Source: Mytilus trossulus (taxonomy: Eukaryota > Mollusca > Bivalvia > Mytilida > Mytilidae). From it: DNA of 64,000 nt. The notes beneath the pieces were generated by a model that ran no database searches, was not told the DNA's origin, and saw only the letters and a program-made list of their open reading frames with translations. Positions 12,452 through 25,874 of the stretch are shown here, in pieces (position 1 is the stretch's first letter; every line of letters begins with the position of its first letter). The stretch lies in contig NC_086386.1 in the NCBI RefSeq assembly GCF_036588685.1, positions 5,798,117 through 5,862,116 of the forward strand, read 5' to 3'. A program made the position numbers and the translations under genes.

Positions 12452-15400
12452 GATGCTGTTAGACTATTAGGATGATGCTGTTAGACACAAGGTGAATAAT
12501 AGAAGATGCTGTAAGGGAACAACGGACTTTGCTGTAAGAGAACAAGGGACGATGCTGTACGGTAACAAGGCACGATGTTGTTATAAAAACAAAGGGTCGA
12601 TACTGTTAGAGAACAAGGGACTTTGCTGTTAGAGAACAAGAGGCGATACCTTACGATGCTGTTACACAACAAGGGGCAATGCTGTAAGAGAACAAGGCAC
12701 GATGCTGTTACACAACAAGGGGCAATGCTGTAAGAGAACAAGGCATGATGCTGTTACACAACAAGGGGCAATGCTGTAAGAGAACAAGGCACGATGCTGT
12801 TACACAACAAGGGGCAATGCTGTAAGAGAACAAGGCATGATTCTGTTAAAGAACAAGGCACGATGCTGTTTTAGAACACGACACGTTGCTGTTAGAGGAC
12901 AAAATACGATGATGTTAGAGAACAAGGCACGATGCTGTTACACAACAAGGGGCAATGCTGTAAGAGAACAAGGCACGATGCTGTTACACAACAAGGGGCA
13001 ATGCTGTAAGAGAACAAGGCATGATTCTGTTACACAACAAGGGGCAATGCTGTTAGACAACAAGGCACGATGCTGTTACACAACAAGGCACGATGCTGTA
13101 AGATAACAAGGCATGATTCTGTTAGAGAACAAGGCATGATGCTGTTAGAGAATAAGGCATGATTCTGTTAGAGAACAAGATACGATGCTGTTAGAGAACA
13201 AGGCATGATGCTGTTAGAGAATAAGGCACGTAGCTGTTAGAGAACAAGAGGCAATACTGTACGATAACAAGGCATGAACGATGCTGTAACACAATGGGCA
13301 ATGCTGTTAGAGAACAAGGTACGATGATGTTACACAACAAGGGGCAATGCTGTAAGGGAACAAGGTACGATGCTGTTAAAGAACAAGGCACGATGCTGTT
13401 TTAGAACACGACACGTTGCTGTTAGAGGACAAAATACGATGATGTTAGAGAACAAGGCACGATGTTGTTAGAATGCAAGGCCTGGTGCTGTTAGAAAACA
13501 AGGCACGATACTGTTAGAGAGCATGACACGATGTTGTTAGAATGCAAGGCCTGGTGCTGTTAGAAAACAAGGCACGTAGCTGTTAGAGAACAAGACACGA
13601 TGCTGTTAGCTATATATATATAGAGCGAGAGAACAAAGCACGGTGCTGTTAGAGGACAAAATACGATGATGTTAGAGAACAAGGCACGATGCTGTTAGAG
13701 GACAAAATACGATGATGTTAGAGAACAAGGCACGTAGCTGTTAGAGAGCATGGCACGATGTTGTTAGAGAACAAGACACGATGCTGTTAGACAACAAGGC
13801 ACGATGCTGTTAGAAAGCAAGGCATGGTGCTGTTAGAAAACAAGGCATGATGCTGTTAGAAACAAGACAAGATGCTGTTAGAGAACAAGGCACGATGCTG
13901 TTAGAAAGCAAGGCATGGTGCTGTTAGAAAACAAGGCATGATGCTGTTAGAGAACAAGGCACGATGCTGTTAGAAAGCAAGGCATGATGCTGTTAGAAAA
14001 CAAGGCATGATGCTGTTAGAAAGCAAGGCATGGTGCTGTTAGAAAACAAGGCATGATGCTGTTAGAAACAAGACAAGATGCTGTTAGAGAACAAGGCACG
14101 ATGCTGTTAGAAAGCAAGGCATGGTGCTGTTAGAAAACAAGGCATGATGCTGTTAGAGAACAAGGCACGATGCTGTAAAAGAACACGGGACGATGCTGTT
14201 AGAGAACAAGGGAAGATCCTGTTAGAAAACAAGGCATGATGCTGTTAGAGAACAAGGCACGATGCTGTAAAAGAACAAGGGACGATGCTGTTAGAGAACA
14301 AGGGAAGATCCTGTTAGAAAATAAGGCATGATTCTGTTACAGAACAAGGCACGATGCTTTAAAAGAACACGGGACGATGCTGTTAGAGAACAAGGGAAGA
14401 TCCTGTTAGAAAACAAGGCATGGTGCTGTTACAGAACAAGGCACGATGCTGTAAGACAAAATGGTCGATGCTGTTACTTAACAAGGGGCAATGCTGTTAG
14501 AGAACAAGGCACGATGCTGTTTGAGAACACGACACGATGCTGTTAGAGGACAAAATACGATGCTGTTAGAGAACAAGTCACGACTCACGATGCTGTTAGA
14601 ATACAAGGCCTGGTGCTGTTAGGAAACAAAGAACGTAGCTGTTAGAGAACAAGACACAATACTGTTAGAGAACACGATGCGATGCTGTTAGCTATATATA
14701 TATAGAGCGAGAGAACAAAGCACGATGCTGTTAGAGAACAAAGCACGATGTTGTTAGAAAACACGGCATGGTGCTGTTATAGAAAACGGGACGATGTTGT
14801 TAGAGAACACGATACGATGCTGTTAGAAAGCATGGCACGATGCTGTTAGAGAACAAGGAACAATGCTGATTGAAAACAAGGCATGATGCTGTTAGATAAC
14901 AAAGCACGATGCTGTTAGAGAACTTTGCACGATACTGTTAGAGAACACGGCACGATGCTGTTAGAGAACAAAGAGACGATGCTGTTTGAGAACAACAGAA
15001 GATGATGTTAGAGAACAACAGAAGATGCTGTTAGAGAACAAGGCACGATGTTGTAATACAGCAAGAGATAATTTTGTTAGAGAACAAGGCACGATGCTGT
15101 TAGAAAGCAAGGCATGATGCTGTTAGAAAATAAGGCATGATTCTGTTAGAAAACAAGGCATGATTCTGTTAGAGAACAAGACACGATGTTGTAAAATAAC
15201 ACGGAACGATGCTGTTAGAGAACACGGCACGATGCTGTAAGCAAACAAGGCACGATGCTGTAAAAGAAGACGGGAAGATGCTGTTAGAGAACAAAGCACG
15301 ATGCTGTTAGAAAACAAGGCACGATGCTGTTATAGAAAACGGGACGATGCTGTTAGAGAACATGATGCGATGCTGTTAGAGAGCATGGCACGATGCTGTT

Positions 15401-17310
15401 AGAGAGCATGTCACGATGCTGTTATAGAACAAGGCATGATGCTGTTAGAAAACAAAGCACGATGCTGTTAGAGAACAAGGCACGATGCTGTAAGAGAACA
15501 AATCACGAAACTTTTAGAGAACACGACACGATGCTGTTAGAAAACAAAGCACGATGCTGTTAGAAAACAAGGCACGATGCTGTTAGAGAACAAATCACGA
15601 AACTTTTAGAGAACAAGGCATGATGCTGTTAGAAAACAAGAGAACAAGAAACGATGCTGTAAGAGAACACGGCACGATGCTGTTAGAAAGCAAAACATGA
15701 TGCTGTTAGAAAACAAGGCATGATTCTGTTAGAGAAAAAGGCATGATTATATTAGAAAAAAGGCACGATGCTGTTAGAGAACAAGGCACGATGCTTTAAA
15801 AGAACACGGGACGATACTGTTAGACAACAAGGGGAAGATGCTGTTAGAGAACATGGCACGATGCTGTCAAAACACGGGACGATGCTGTTAGAGAACAGGG
15901 AAAGATGCTGTTAGAGACCAAGGCACGATACTGTTTGAAAACAAGGGACGACGCTGTACGATCCTGTTATAAAACAAGTGACAACGCTGTACGATAACAA
16001 GGGACGACGCTGTACGATAACAAGGGACAATGCTGTTACACAACAAGGGTCAATGCTGTACGATAACAAGGGACGACGCTGTACGATAACAAGGCACAAT
16101 GCTGTTACACAACAAGGGGCAATGCTGTAAGATAACAAGGCACGATGCTGTACGATAACAAGGGACGACGCTGTACGATAACAAGGCACAATGCTGTTAC
16201 ACAACAAGGGGCAATGCTGTAAGATAACAAGGGACGACGCTTTACGATAACAAGGCACAATGCTGTTACACAACAAGGGGCAATGCTGCAAAATAACAAG
16301 GCACGATGCTGTACGATAACAAGGGACGACGCTGTACGATAACAAGGCACAATGCTGTTACACACCAAGGGGCAATGCTGTAAGATAACAAGGCACAATG
16401 CTGTTACACAAGGGGCAATGCTGTAAGATAACAAGGCACAATGCTGTTACACAACAAGGGGCAATGCTGTAAGATAACAAGGCACGATACTGTACGATAA
16501 CAAGGGACGACGCTGTACGATAACAAGGCACAATGCTGTTACACAACAAGGGGCAATGCTGTACGATAACAAGGGACGACGCTGTACGATAACAAGGCAC
16601 AATGCTGTTACACAACAAGGGGCAATGCTGTAAGATAACAAGGCACAATGCTGTTACACAACAAGGGGCAATGCTGTAAGATAACAAGGCACAATGCTGT
16701 TACACAACAAGGGGCAATGCTGTAAGATAACAAGGCACGATGCTGTACGATAACAAGGGACGACGCTGTACGATAACAAGGCACGATTCTGTTATAAAAC
16801 AAGTGACAAAGCTGTACGATAACAAGGGACGACGCTGTACGATAACAAGGCACAATGCTGTTACACAACAAGGGGCAATGCTGTACGATAACAAGGGACG
16901 ACGCTGTACGATAACAAGGCACAATGCTGTTACACAACAAGGGGCAATGCTGTACGATAACAAGGCACGATGCTGTACGATAACAAGGCACGATGCTGTT
17001 ATAAAAACAAAGGATCGATACTGTTAGAGAACAAAGCACGATGCTGTAATAAAGAACAAGAGGCGATACTGTAAGTTTACAAGGCACGATTCTGTAACAC
17101 AAAAAGGGGCAATGCTGTTAGAGAACAAGGTACGATGCTTGATGTTAGACAGCAGTCGACGATGCTTCAATACATGGGGACGATGTTGTAAGACAAAAAT
17201 GGACGATGCTTTAATGCGAGAGAATGATGGTCTTAGACAACAATGGACGCCGTTTTCAGAAACGATGGGGTCGGTGCTATGAGAGAACATGTAATTATAC
17301 TGTTAAGACC
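12452..17310. repeat. Large minisatellite/satellite array, 23-bp unit
   Basis: About 4.86 kb, or roughly 210 units, of a 23-bp monomer close to ACGATGCTGTTAGAGAACAA plus GGC. Organisation changes along the array. At 12,660-13,080, 46-bp dimers alternate an 'AGAGAACAAGGCACG' type with an 'ACACAACAAGGGGCA' type. At about 13,100-15,950 single monomers with point variants dominate. At about 15,955-17,020 there are 69-bp trimers. A variant containing GCTATATATATATAGAGCGA occurs twice, 1085 bp apart (about 13,606 and 14,691), pointing to a segmental duplication inside the array. Because 3 x 23 = 69, frames stay open for long stretches (up to 164 codons); these are not genes. Confidence 0.97.
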
Positions 17311-17314
17311 TAAA

Positions 17315-18155
17315 CACTCAGGTACAATGATGCTATACTAGGACAACCTGGAGCGCTTTCAAACAATCTAAATAAGCAAAAAAGGAGTTGGGGTTATCCT
17401 ATGGAGAACCAATAACAATAATTTAAAAAATATATAATAACCAGAGAATTCCGAATATCTGTCAAAGACAAGAGTAGCGAACATCTTTCAGTTATACTTG
17501 TTTAGAGAAGGTATCACGCTCTCTGTACACTAAAAGAAAACTTAATAATTCTCTGAGATAACCGTATGTAGCATTTCCAAGGACAATAATGTACGAGTCC
17601 CAATATACATGTACTCTCATTTTACAGGAGATGTCGGGATTTTACGCCCTTCATTCTTGTAGATCTATTCCTTACAGAACATGCATGTTACATGAAGTGC
17701 AAATTTGCTGTCGTCCTTGACATGTAAAGTCTGTTATCATAGTACTCAAATTTGATTTGAATGTGCAAATTCATTTCACGTATAAAGGATTAAAAGTTTT
17801 ACTATAAATTCAGACCAAATTATGTCCTAAAGTTTCTTTATACAATATAGCAAATCCGACCTTTAGGACGTTGAGCGTATTTGACAAAATAATCGCGACT
17901 TTTGATTAAGCCAATTAGGATTTAAATCGAAAGGGATTATGCGCAGTTTTTATTTATAATCGGGTGACTTTCTTTTGTCTAATCCCACAATTCACAAGGA
18001 GTTAACGTGTGAAAGTCCCGCTGAAGTCTCGGCGGTAAGGGAATTTATTTAATAGTAAATTATCAAGTGTTTATTGTAGAATATCAATAAGTTTAACGTA
18101 ATAAGATCAAAAGCTTATAGGCCATATTTTATAGCATTTAATTATCTTCATAATG
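17315..18155. other. Noncoding DNA, possible conserved element
   Basis: No gene. The segment at about 17,850-18,050 is less AT-monotonous and contains a homeobox-like GATTAAGCCAATTAGG, GGATTATGCGC and CTAATCCCAC. It could be a regulatory element, but I cannot test conservation. Confidence 0.4.
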
Positions 18156-18159
18156 TTCT

Positions 18160-18270
18160 AAAATAGAATTATGGGTATACAAAGATAAAATAGAATTATG
18201 GGTATACAAAGATAAAATAGAATTATGGGTATACAAAGATAAAATAGAATTATGGGTATACAAAGATAAA
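18160..18270. repeat. Tandem repeat, 27-bp unit x4
   Basis: Four almost identical copies of a 27-bp unit containing AATAGAATTATGGGTATACA. The near identity suggests recent expansion. Confidence 0.97.
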
Positions 18271-18739
18271 TGGGTTATGGATGACTGCTTTAATTGATTG
18301 ACTGGCGATTGCTTAATATTGCATCCTCACAATCTCTGACGTTTCCGACATGGACCACTTAACAGGTATCCCTTTATTGTCCATGAACATTTACTGTATA
18401 CAGCTCAAAAGATCTACTCCGTTGATGTGTTGGTGACTATTGAATGTTGCAATAGTTAGTCAATTGATATTTCAAATTGGTTTCCGTCTATTCGTTTTTA
18501 ATTGAATTTTTTGGTTTTTTTTATGTTTTTTCATGCACCGATTTGTTATTATTTTTGTTAAATTTTGTGTCTCTGATCGATAAATCACAATAACATATTT
18601 TAATTATAAACTGCTAAACTAGAGGATAAAACAAATTCACTGCTTGGGAACTATTTTAATATGGTTTCTTTTCAATGCGCCGATATTTCGTGTTGTTGCA
18701 GACAGGAATTAAGCAAAAGATGTATTTACTAGCCTCAAA

Positions 18740-19500
18740 CCTAAAAGGGAACTCAACGGGACCGTCTGTCAGCTATTCATCAGGACAGTCAAAACTGTCT
18801 GTTAAATACTCAATAGGACATTCAAGTGAAGTCAGCTATTCAACAGGACAGTCAAAACTGTCTGTCAACAACTCAACAGAACATTCAAAACCGTATGTGA
18901 ACTACACTCAACTAAACAGTCAACATGTATATCAGCTACTCAACAGGACAGCCAACACCATATCTCAACAACTCAACAGGACAGTCAAAACCGTATCTCG
19001 GCTACTCAACAGGACTGTCAAAACCGTCCGTCACCTACTCAACAGGATTGTCAAACCAGGCTCTAAATTTTATATCATGACAGTCAAAACAAAAACAGTC
19101 TGTCAATTACTCACCAAGACCGTCAAAACCGTCAGTAAACTATTCATTAGGATAGTCAAAACCGTCTGTCTACTACCCAACAAGGCAGTCAAAATGGCTG
19201 TCAACTAATCAATAGGACAATTAAAACCGTCTCTCTTTTATTCAACATGACAGTCGAAACCGTCTGTCAATTACTCGATAAGACCGCACAAACGTTTGTC
19301 AACCACACAACAAGACAATCAAAGTTGATGGTTAACTACTCAACAGGACAGTGAAACCCAACTACTAACTAGCTAGGATAGACAAAACCGTCTGTCCACT
19401 ACTCAACAAGATCGTTAAAACCGTTAGTCAACCAATCAACAAAGCAGTCAAAACGACTGTCAACTACTCAACAGGACAATTAAAATCAACTACTCACTAT
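18740..19500 (+). repeat. Degenerate minisatellite, ~33-bp unit
   Basis: About 20 diverged copies of a ~33-bp unit built on CAACTACTCAACAGGACAGT then CAAAACCGTCTGT. The unit length is a multiple of three, which produces a 177-codon open frame (18,675-19,208) with an 11-residue periodicity (YSTGQSKLSV-like). Part-way through the frame register changes (to a 'QLLNRTVKTV' reading), which argues that the repeat is not under coding constraint. Confidence 0.9.
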
Positions 19501-21255
19501 GGTAATTAACTTATACTCAAGGTATATATTCTCACCATGGAAGTTATGTTTTACCTAAAGAATTCTAATACCACCTCCTACAAACTCTGGATGAAATGAA
19601 ACTCAAGCTTTCGTCTATAAGCACTTGAAACACAACATATATATCATATGTGAATAGCAGATGTTATAATAGTTAAGTTTCCTATCTTATTTAATTCAAC
19701 ATTAAATGAACAATATGAATAAACAGACAACTTACTTTTTGCGAATATTTTCATCAAATGCTTCAATCACAACGGAGTGTTTGCGTCTGCATGTGGATGG
19801 TTTTTGATTTCAGAAAAGAATTTAATTACTATTATAAATTTGAAAAGTTTTGATAAATACTGGAAATATACAATATTATGTTACCAACGATACTATAGGA
19901 TACACGACACCAAGGCATGTGCATCAAGCATGCACCAATAGGATACACAATGTAGGTAAACTGCACTGTCATTCGTATGTTCAGGTTTACTTTTTTAATG
20001 AGGCTCCAGATTTTAATTCGATTTTCATTTAAGTACACTTGCATAATTTGATTTTTTATAGCCGTTTCTTCCATTTTTTCAATAACATTATTCAATCCAA
20101 TAATCGATTTATGACTGCGATAGATTAATTGATCGATTAGATCGATTGATTGATTGGTAAATTCACGTGTTGGCCTTTTGTCGATCATGAGTTAAGTAAC
20201 TCTAACGATTGCATCAATGTAAATAAAAATATGAAGAATACCTGGGAAGAATTTTTAGAGACTTACATTGACCTTGGGACTGATTAAAATAAGCTTCCTT
20301 TCATTTTGAAAATTAGATTTTTTTTTCGATCGAGAGTTTATGGACTTTAACTGTCAGATTTAAGTAAATTTTTCACATGGCGCGCATTAGTTTTGGAATT
20401 GTTCAATCAATTTACTTAAGACTTAACAATAGAAGTAAGGTTGATGAATACATGTAAGCTCCGTTTGATTTTGACGATAAGGATTTGCATTCCAGAGTTA
20501 AGACTTTCCATAATAAAATTTAAGGCAATGTTTAAACATGCAGAATTTTTCTTCTGGAAGTTGTCCTGCACTGTCTGTCTTCAGATAAAACGCCTGTTAA
20601 ATGTATGTCCTTGCAATGGCGTCTGGTTACCAGGTACGGGTATCATGTTTAAACCAATTTATTGGCCACTTGTTTATTTTTGAGTACCGATAAAGTGAGA
20701 GGTAGGATATAAAACCCTGAAAAAGCAACCCGATAAGACAATAAAACTAAATATAACGACACCTAAACGTGTGTTTCGTAGATATCGTTTTGACCCTCTA
20801 AAAGTTTAATTTCTAAACTGACAACATTTTAATGATGTCGGATATTACTTTTCATAATTGTGTGTTTTTCATTGACGAATCATAATATCCATTACGTAAC
20901 ACATATCTTATAACTTCATTTATTCGTTTACACAAAGGTTTGCATGAAAAGTTCACATTAAAAGTGAATATATCAGACAGTATTTATCGCTCGATTAAAT
21001 CTTTAAATTGTTAAAAATAAAAAGTGTTCTTCAATAAAATGTATATTTTCTTTCATGATTGCGTGCCTGTTTAAAAGATGGGATAATTTTCCTCCCAAAA
21101 CTCTTGAAAAGACTTCATGCTTTATTACATATTTGCCAGCTGCGGGTATGATTTGTGGGAGGTAAGGCGTGTCATTATTCTCTTTAGAAGGACGAAAATT
21201 ATGTCATCTATAATTACACTAAATGAGGGACCTTTTTTTGCCGCTAAAAGTAAGA
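19501..21255. other. AT-rich noncoding DNA
   Basis: No recognised gene or repeat family. A run of GATCGATT/GATTGATT words lies at about 20,125-20,160. The 118-codon minus-strand frame (19,832-20,188) covers this low-complexity DNA and matches no family I know. Confidence 0.45.
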
Positions 21256-21260
21256 AATTA

Positions 21261-21520
21261 AAAGATGTGGTATGAGCGCGATGAAAAACTCTCCGTCCAA
21301 ATAACAATGTTTAAAAAGTTTACAATAATAAGAAGTACGGCCTTCAACACAGATTCACACCGAAAGTCAGCTATGAAGTGTCCCAAAATGAACAGCTTAA
21401 AGCAATTCAAACACGAAAACCAACGGTCTTATCTAGTATATGAAAATGGGAAAAGAGAAACACTTATGAACAACAAACGACAATAACTAAGCAACAGGCT
21501 CCTGACTTGAGTAATGGACA
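21261..21520 (+). repeat. Family A repeat, partial
   Basis: Starts AGATGTGGTATGAGCGCGAT, then 'AAACTCTCCGTCCAAATAAC', 'AGTACGGCCTTCAACACAG', 'AAAACCAACGGTCTTATCTA' and 'CAGGCTCCTGACTTGAG', in the order seen in other copies. The 3' part is missing. Confidence 0.75.
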
Positions 21521-21524
21521 GTCA

Positions 21525-22750
21525 AAGAAAAAATGACTTGTTGGCTTGTTTAGTTTTATTTTATTTTGTTATTTGTATTTTTTTTAATTTTTTTTTTTTT
21601 TGATAGGATTTCTTAAAATGAGTACATGCCTTAATGTTCTAGTCCTCATGTTCGAAAAATTGATGGAAAACGATGATAGTCCGTCGGAAGGAGACGATAA
21701 ATGGCTGACCCATGTTAAGAGAGAGCCATGTCTCTTGCACGTTAAAGACACCCTTGTGATTTCGAAAAAGAGCAGGCTAATGCCGCTACAAGGCAGCATT
21801 AGCACCCGCAAAGTGGAAAGGCATTAATACAAGTTGCAAAACTTGTTTTCCAATCCACTATAAATAAATAAGTTTAAACTAATGATGAATGAGGCAACCG
21901 AAAAGGTACACCGTGTGCTCAGTATACGAACTGAGGAATATTTTATAAGAATGTTTCTGATGGAGAAAAACATATGCCAATAACAAAAAGAAATATCTGA
22001 TTGATTTACATGTGCTTTCATGTTTACTGAAAAAGTACCATTAATCAAAAACAATAACATTAAATAGAACAATACAGACTAGTGGGACATCCAGGGACAG
22101 CTAACCTTCTCGGGAAACCAAAGGTTATCAGCGGTATACTATTGTTACCTTTATTTATAAGTTGTGTTTGTATATATACGTATTGATCAATCTTATGTTT
22201 TCTGTATAGCGATTTGTTGACTATACTGTTTTTCATTACGTCATTATTTTCATTCTAGTCTCCGATTTGTTTCTTTGGTATTACCAAATATTGTGGCTTT
22301 TAACTGAAGGTTCATTTTTACAATATCAAAAAACGAGGTTCAAAAAAGATAGTCCTAAGGTAGATAATATTGTTGTAAAATCCTATCTTTATGTATATTC
22401 GTAGTCAATTGGCAGGCTAGAAACACTTTTGACCCTTTTTCATTTCTGAATGCACGTTTATAAACTATTATTTTATAGTCCCGCACCTGACGCTCTATCC
22501 CTGTCAACCTTACCCTATGCTGCATGGTTACTATAGTCATGTCAGATTTAGATAAGATTCAGTTCACACTGGAGGTCAATTTATACTTAATACCCATCTT
22601 TAAGAAATATACATAAATTACGTACTCCTGAATTCGTCTTTTCTCGGTTGTACATTCCTTGACATTCATTTCACTCACCCTGTTATTTGTCCCATTAATT
22701 TCATTCTTGGTTTTATATATCTTCTTGTTCATATTGTAATTCACTGGATT
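21525..22750. other. AT-rich noncoding DNA
   Basis: Overlapping short frames on both strands at 21,584-21,827 have no recognisable product. No repeats identified. Confidence 0.4.
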
Positions 22751-22754
22751 TTGT

Positions 22755-23575
22755 TTTTAACTTCATATACTGTTTTCTATTTGTTGTTTTTTTTACTTCA
22801 TATACAGTTTTCTATTTGTTGTTTTTTACTTCATATACTGTTTTTTATTTGTTGTTTATATACTGTTTTCTATTTGTTGTTTTTTACTTCATATACTGTT
22901 TTTTATTTGTTGTTTATATACTGTTTTCTATTTGTTGTTTATATACTGTTTTCTATTTGTTGTTTTTTTAACTTCATTTACTGTTTTCTATTTGTTGTTT
23001 TTTACTTCATATACTGTTTTTTATTTGTTGTTTATATACTGTTTTCTATTTGTTGTTTTTTTACTTCATATACTGTTTTCTATTTGTTGTTTTTTTTACT
23101 TCATATACCGTTATCTATTTGTTGTTTATGTCCTGTTTTCTAATTTTTTTTTTTTACTTCATATACTGTTTTCTATTTGTTGTTTTTTTTACTTCATATA
23201 CTGTTTTCTATTTGTTGTTTTTTTTACTTCATATACTATTTTCTATGTTTTTTTTTACTTCATATGCTGTTATTTATTTGTTGTTTATATCCTGTTTTCT
23301 ATTTGTTGTTTATATACTGCTTTCTATTTGTTGTTTTTTTACTTCATTTACTGTTTTCTATTTGTTGTTTTTTTTACTTCAAATACCGTTATTTATTTGT
23401 TGTTTATATCCTGTTTTCTATTTGTTGTTTATATACTGTTTTCTATTTGTTGTTTTTTTTACTTCATATACTGTTTTGTATTTGTTGTTTTTTTACTCCA
23501 TATACTGTTTTCTATTTTTTGTGTTTTTACTTCATATAACAGTTTTCTATTTTTTTTTTTTTTTACAGAAATCAT
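22755..23575. repeat. T-rich minisatellite, 26-36-bp units
   Basis: About 25 units built from TATACTGTTTTCTATTTGTT. Longer units add 'GTTTTTTTTACTTCA', while shorter ones join directly through 'GTTTA', so ~26-bp and ~34-36-bp versions are interspersed. All three plus-strand frames remain open (up to 215 codons, rich in Phe, Leu and Cys). These hydrophobic 'proteins' are by-products of the T-rich strand. Confidence 0.95.
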
Positions 23576-23689
23576 TTAGTTGATTCATTTGCAATCATAC
23601 CATATCTTATGTGTTTAAAAGCGCAACACGGATATAAATTGTATACCGTATCACTAAACGCACACGGTCACTGAACGCAAGCTCAAGAT

Positions 23690-23945
23690 ACCAAACGATT
23701 TGTTTGCGTCAGTCCTTAGTCAGGGATCTGTTGTTTATTGGTATATCCGTTTGTAGATGTGGTTCATACGTTTTTCTCGTTTTTCTTTTTTTTATATATA
23801 GAGAGACAAGACCGTGCCGTTTTCCTATTTGAATGCCGTAATTTGCCTAGGTATAATTGTTTATTTTTTTATCTATTTTTACATTTTGTGACTTTTATGA
23901 AGAGATGTCTTCATGTGAATTCATACCACATCTTCTATATAGGAT
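23690..23945 (-). repeat. Family A repeat, diverged minus-strand copy
   Basis: The minus strand reads from a head near 23,945 (GAAGATGTGGTATGAATTCA), through a diverged middle, to the 'AGAAAAACGTATGAACCACA' and 'CAGATCCCTGACTAAGGACT' blocks near 23,700. Confidence 0.65.
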
Positions 23946-23949
23946 ACAT

Positions 23950-25870
23950 ATCAATGTTTAGCCACAATAATCATACTGGATTTGTAACGCATTTTAAAAA
24001 CGTAATAAATTTTTAATAATAAACAATAAAATAAAAACAATAACAAATACAATATTGCACAAACTGGAAACTTTTGTTCCGCTGTCTCTTCAACATGGAT
24101 CACCTAAAACAACAAAAGAAAAAACGTTTGACAACTAAGAAGAAGAAATAAAAGATAGAGGTTGCATTACACATGATCAGTTTCAATTTATGTTTATTTG
24201 AAATCAATGCACGTCAACCATTGATCCAGACTCGTAAACGCCATTTTAATTGCTGTATTTTCTTTTACGATTTGAATTTAATACCCACTACATGTGTTTA
24301 ATTAGCCAGGAAACAATTAAGGTGCTAATGGGGATATTGATTTATCATTATAATCTGAAAAGTATCAGATGCATTGCATATAAGTATGTTTTATGTGTTG
24401 TTTTTTTTTGGTTGGTTCTAAACAGTATGTAGTTATAGAGCAATTTGTTTGACACATGCACATAATGTATATAGATGTCAAATGAAAGTTGAAAAAAGAG
24501 AATCGTGAAGAGATGATACTGTCTCATCGCTTTTTTTCAAACCGGCTAAACCTAGCTTACCAATGGGTTTGTCAGTCTAACCAGTGACTTTTATAAGCTC
24601 TACTGAACATTTGAAATTTACTTGATATGATTTGAACTCTCAGTTATATAGGTACCTAGACCCCTCCAACCAGACACTAGCAGTGATTTGCGTATGATTT
24701 TTTACATATCTTCTCGGAGACTACGAACTCGTGATTTATTCAAACATTTACCAGATCATACTAGTGTTCGCGGCCATTTTCTATATATGAATGCATTACT
24801 TTTAGCATTGAACAGATGTGTATTACCACGCCTTATAATATACTTTGTCAAACACATGATTATGCATCACCAACTAATATGTCCCTTTGATGTCACGTGT
24901 AGCGATGAACGTCTAAGACAATCTGGTCTCTTGATTCATCTCTTGATAAATAGAATCAGACAAGCGAAAAATCAAAACGACTTCTGGGATGATACAGTCC
25001 ATTATAGCAATACACATGTGTCGGATTTTAAATTATATATAATTTACTAAACTTAACCATAAAATAATAACTTTACTGTCTATTTCTTAAAACTAACATT
25101 GATTAGATCAGCTTCATTGATTATTTGTGAATTTAATACTCATCCTTTCAATGTTATAATGACATGGAATGATTCAGATGTTTTGTCGTGCGTGTTGTAG
25201 AGCATTTTCCTTAGTTTTCAGAGACTTCTTTCGATTAGAATGCACGTATATTTTTGATATTTGTATAGAATAACGAAAATGTACAAATAGAAAGTTGAAA
25301 GCAGAAGGAATTAAGTCTTACCGGAATTCATCTGTTGATATTTATACCGCATTGTAAAGTGGCTGCCACCTGCTCCTATATTAATAAACAATACTTTATT
25401 AGCATCATTTATATAATGAATATATGAAATAAATAGAAATAAAAATTAATTTCGCAATAAAATTGGCTACAGTTATCTGCATTTGTACCAGTTTTTCTGC
25501 GGTAGATGCAAATTTCAAAATTGTATATTTTCAGTATTGCTCGAGTACAAGAGTACTTAGAAGTAAACAGGTAAAAAAAGAGGAAATGTTTGCTGGAAGT
25601 GTTAATGGTAATAAAAAAACATATTTAGTTAATATGCAAAATACTTCTGTGAGTCAATTTGTATTAAAAGGATGTATTTCACGTATTTCTTATATTGTCT
25701 ATATTGATGGTTTGATTCTTATTAGTGTCCAACGACAAATATTTCATGGATATCAAGAACGCTGCTTGTGTTTAACTTTATAAGTGCATTTAATACATAA
25801 TACATACCATAAGCAATTTTTCATAGTTGCATAGATGTTGTTATCTATGAAAATGAATTTTGGCAGATAC
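23950..25870. other. Noncoding DNA with one uncertain ORF
   Basis: A 120-codon plus-strand frame (24,688-25,050) starts with Met and is less AT-biased than its surroundings, with a fairly balanced residue mix. I recognise no domain, it has no upstream or downstream exon context, and I do not call it a gene. The rest of the interval shows nothing identifiable. Confidence 0.4.
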
Positions 25871-25874
25871 TTTG

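Noticed and set aside
12481..17290. Frames of up to 164 codons in the 23-bp array
   Set aside because: Three units make 69 bp, giving a 23-residue periodic frame automatically. Several frames on both strands are equally open.
18675..19208. 177-codon frame with 11-residue repeats
   Set aside because: The 33-bp unit keeps the frame open, but the repeat register changes frame part-way, inconsistent with coding selection.
22751..23583. Phe/Leu/Cys-rich 'membrane proteins' of 120-215 codons
   Set aside because: All three plus frames of a T-rich minisatellite are open. Hydrophobicity follows from T-rich codons.
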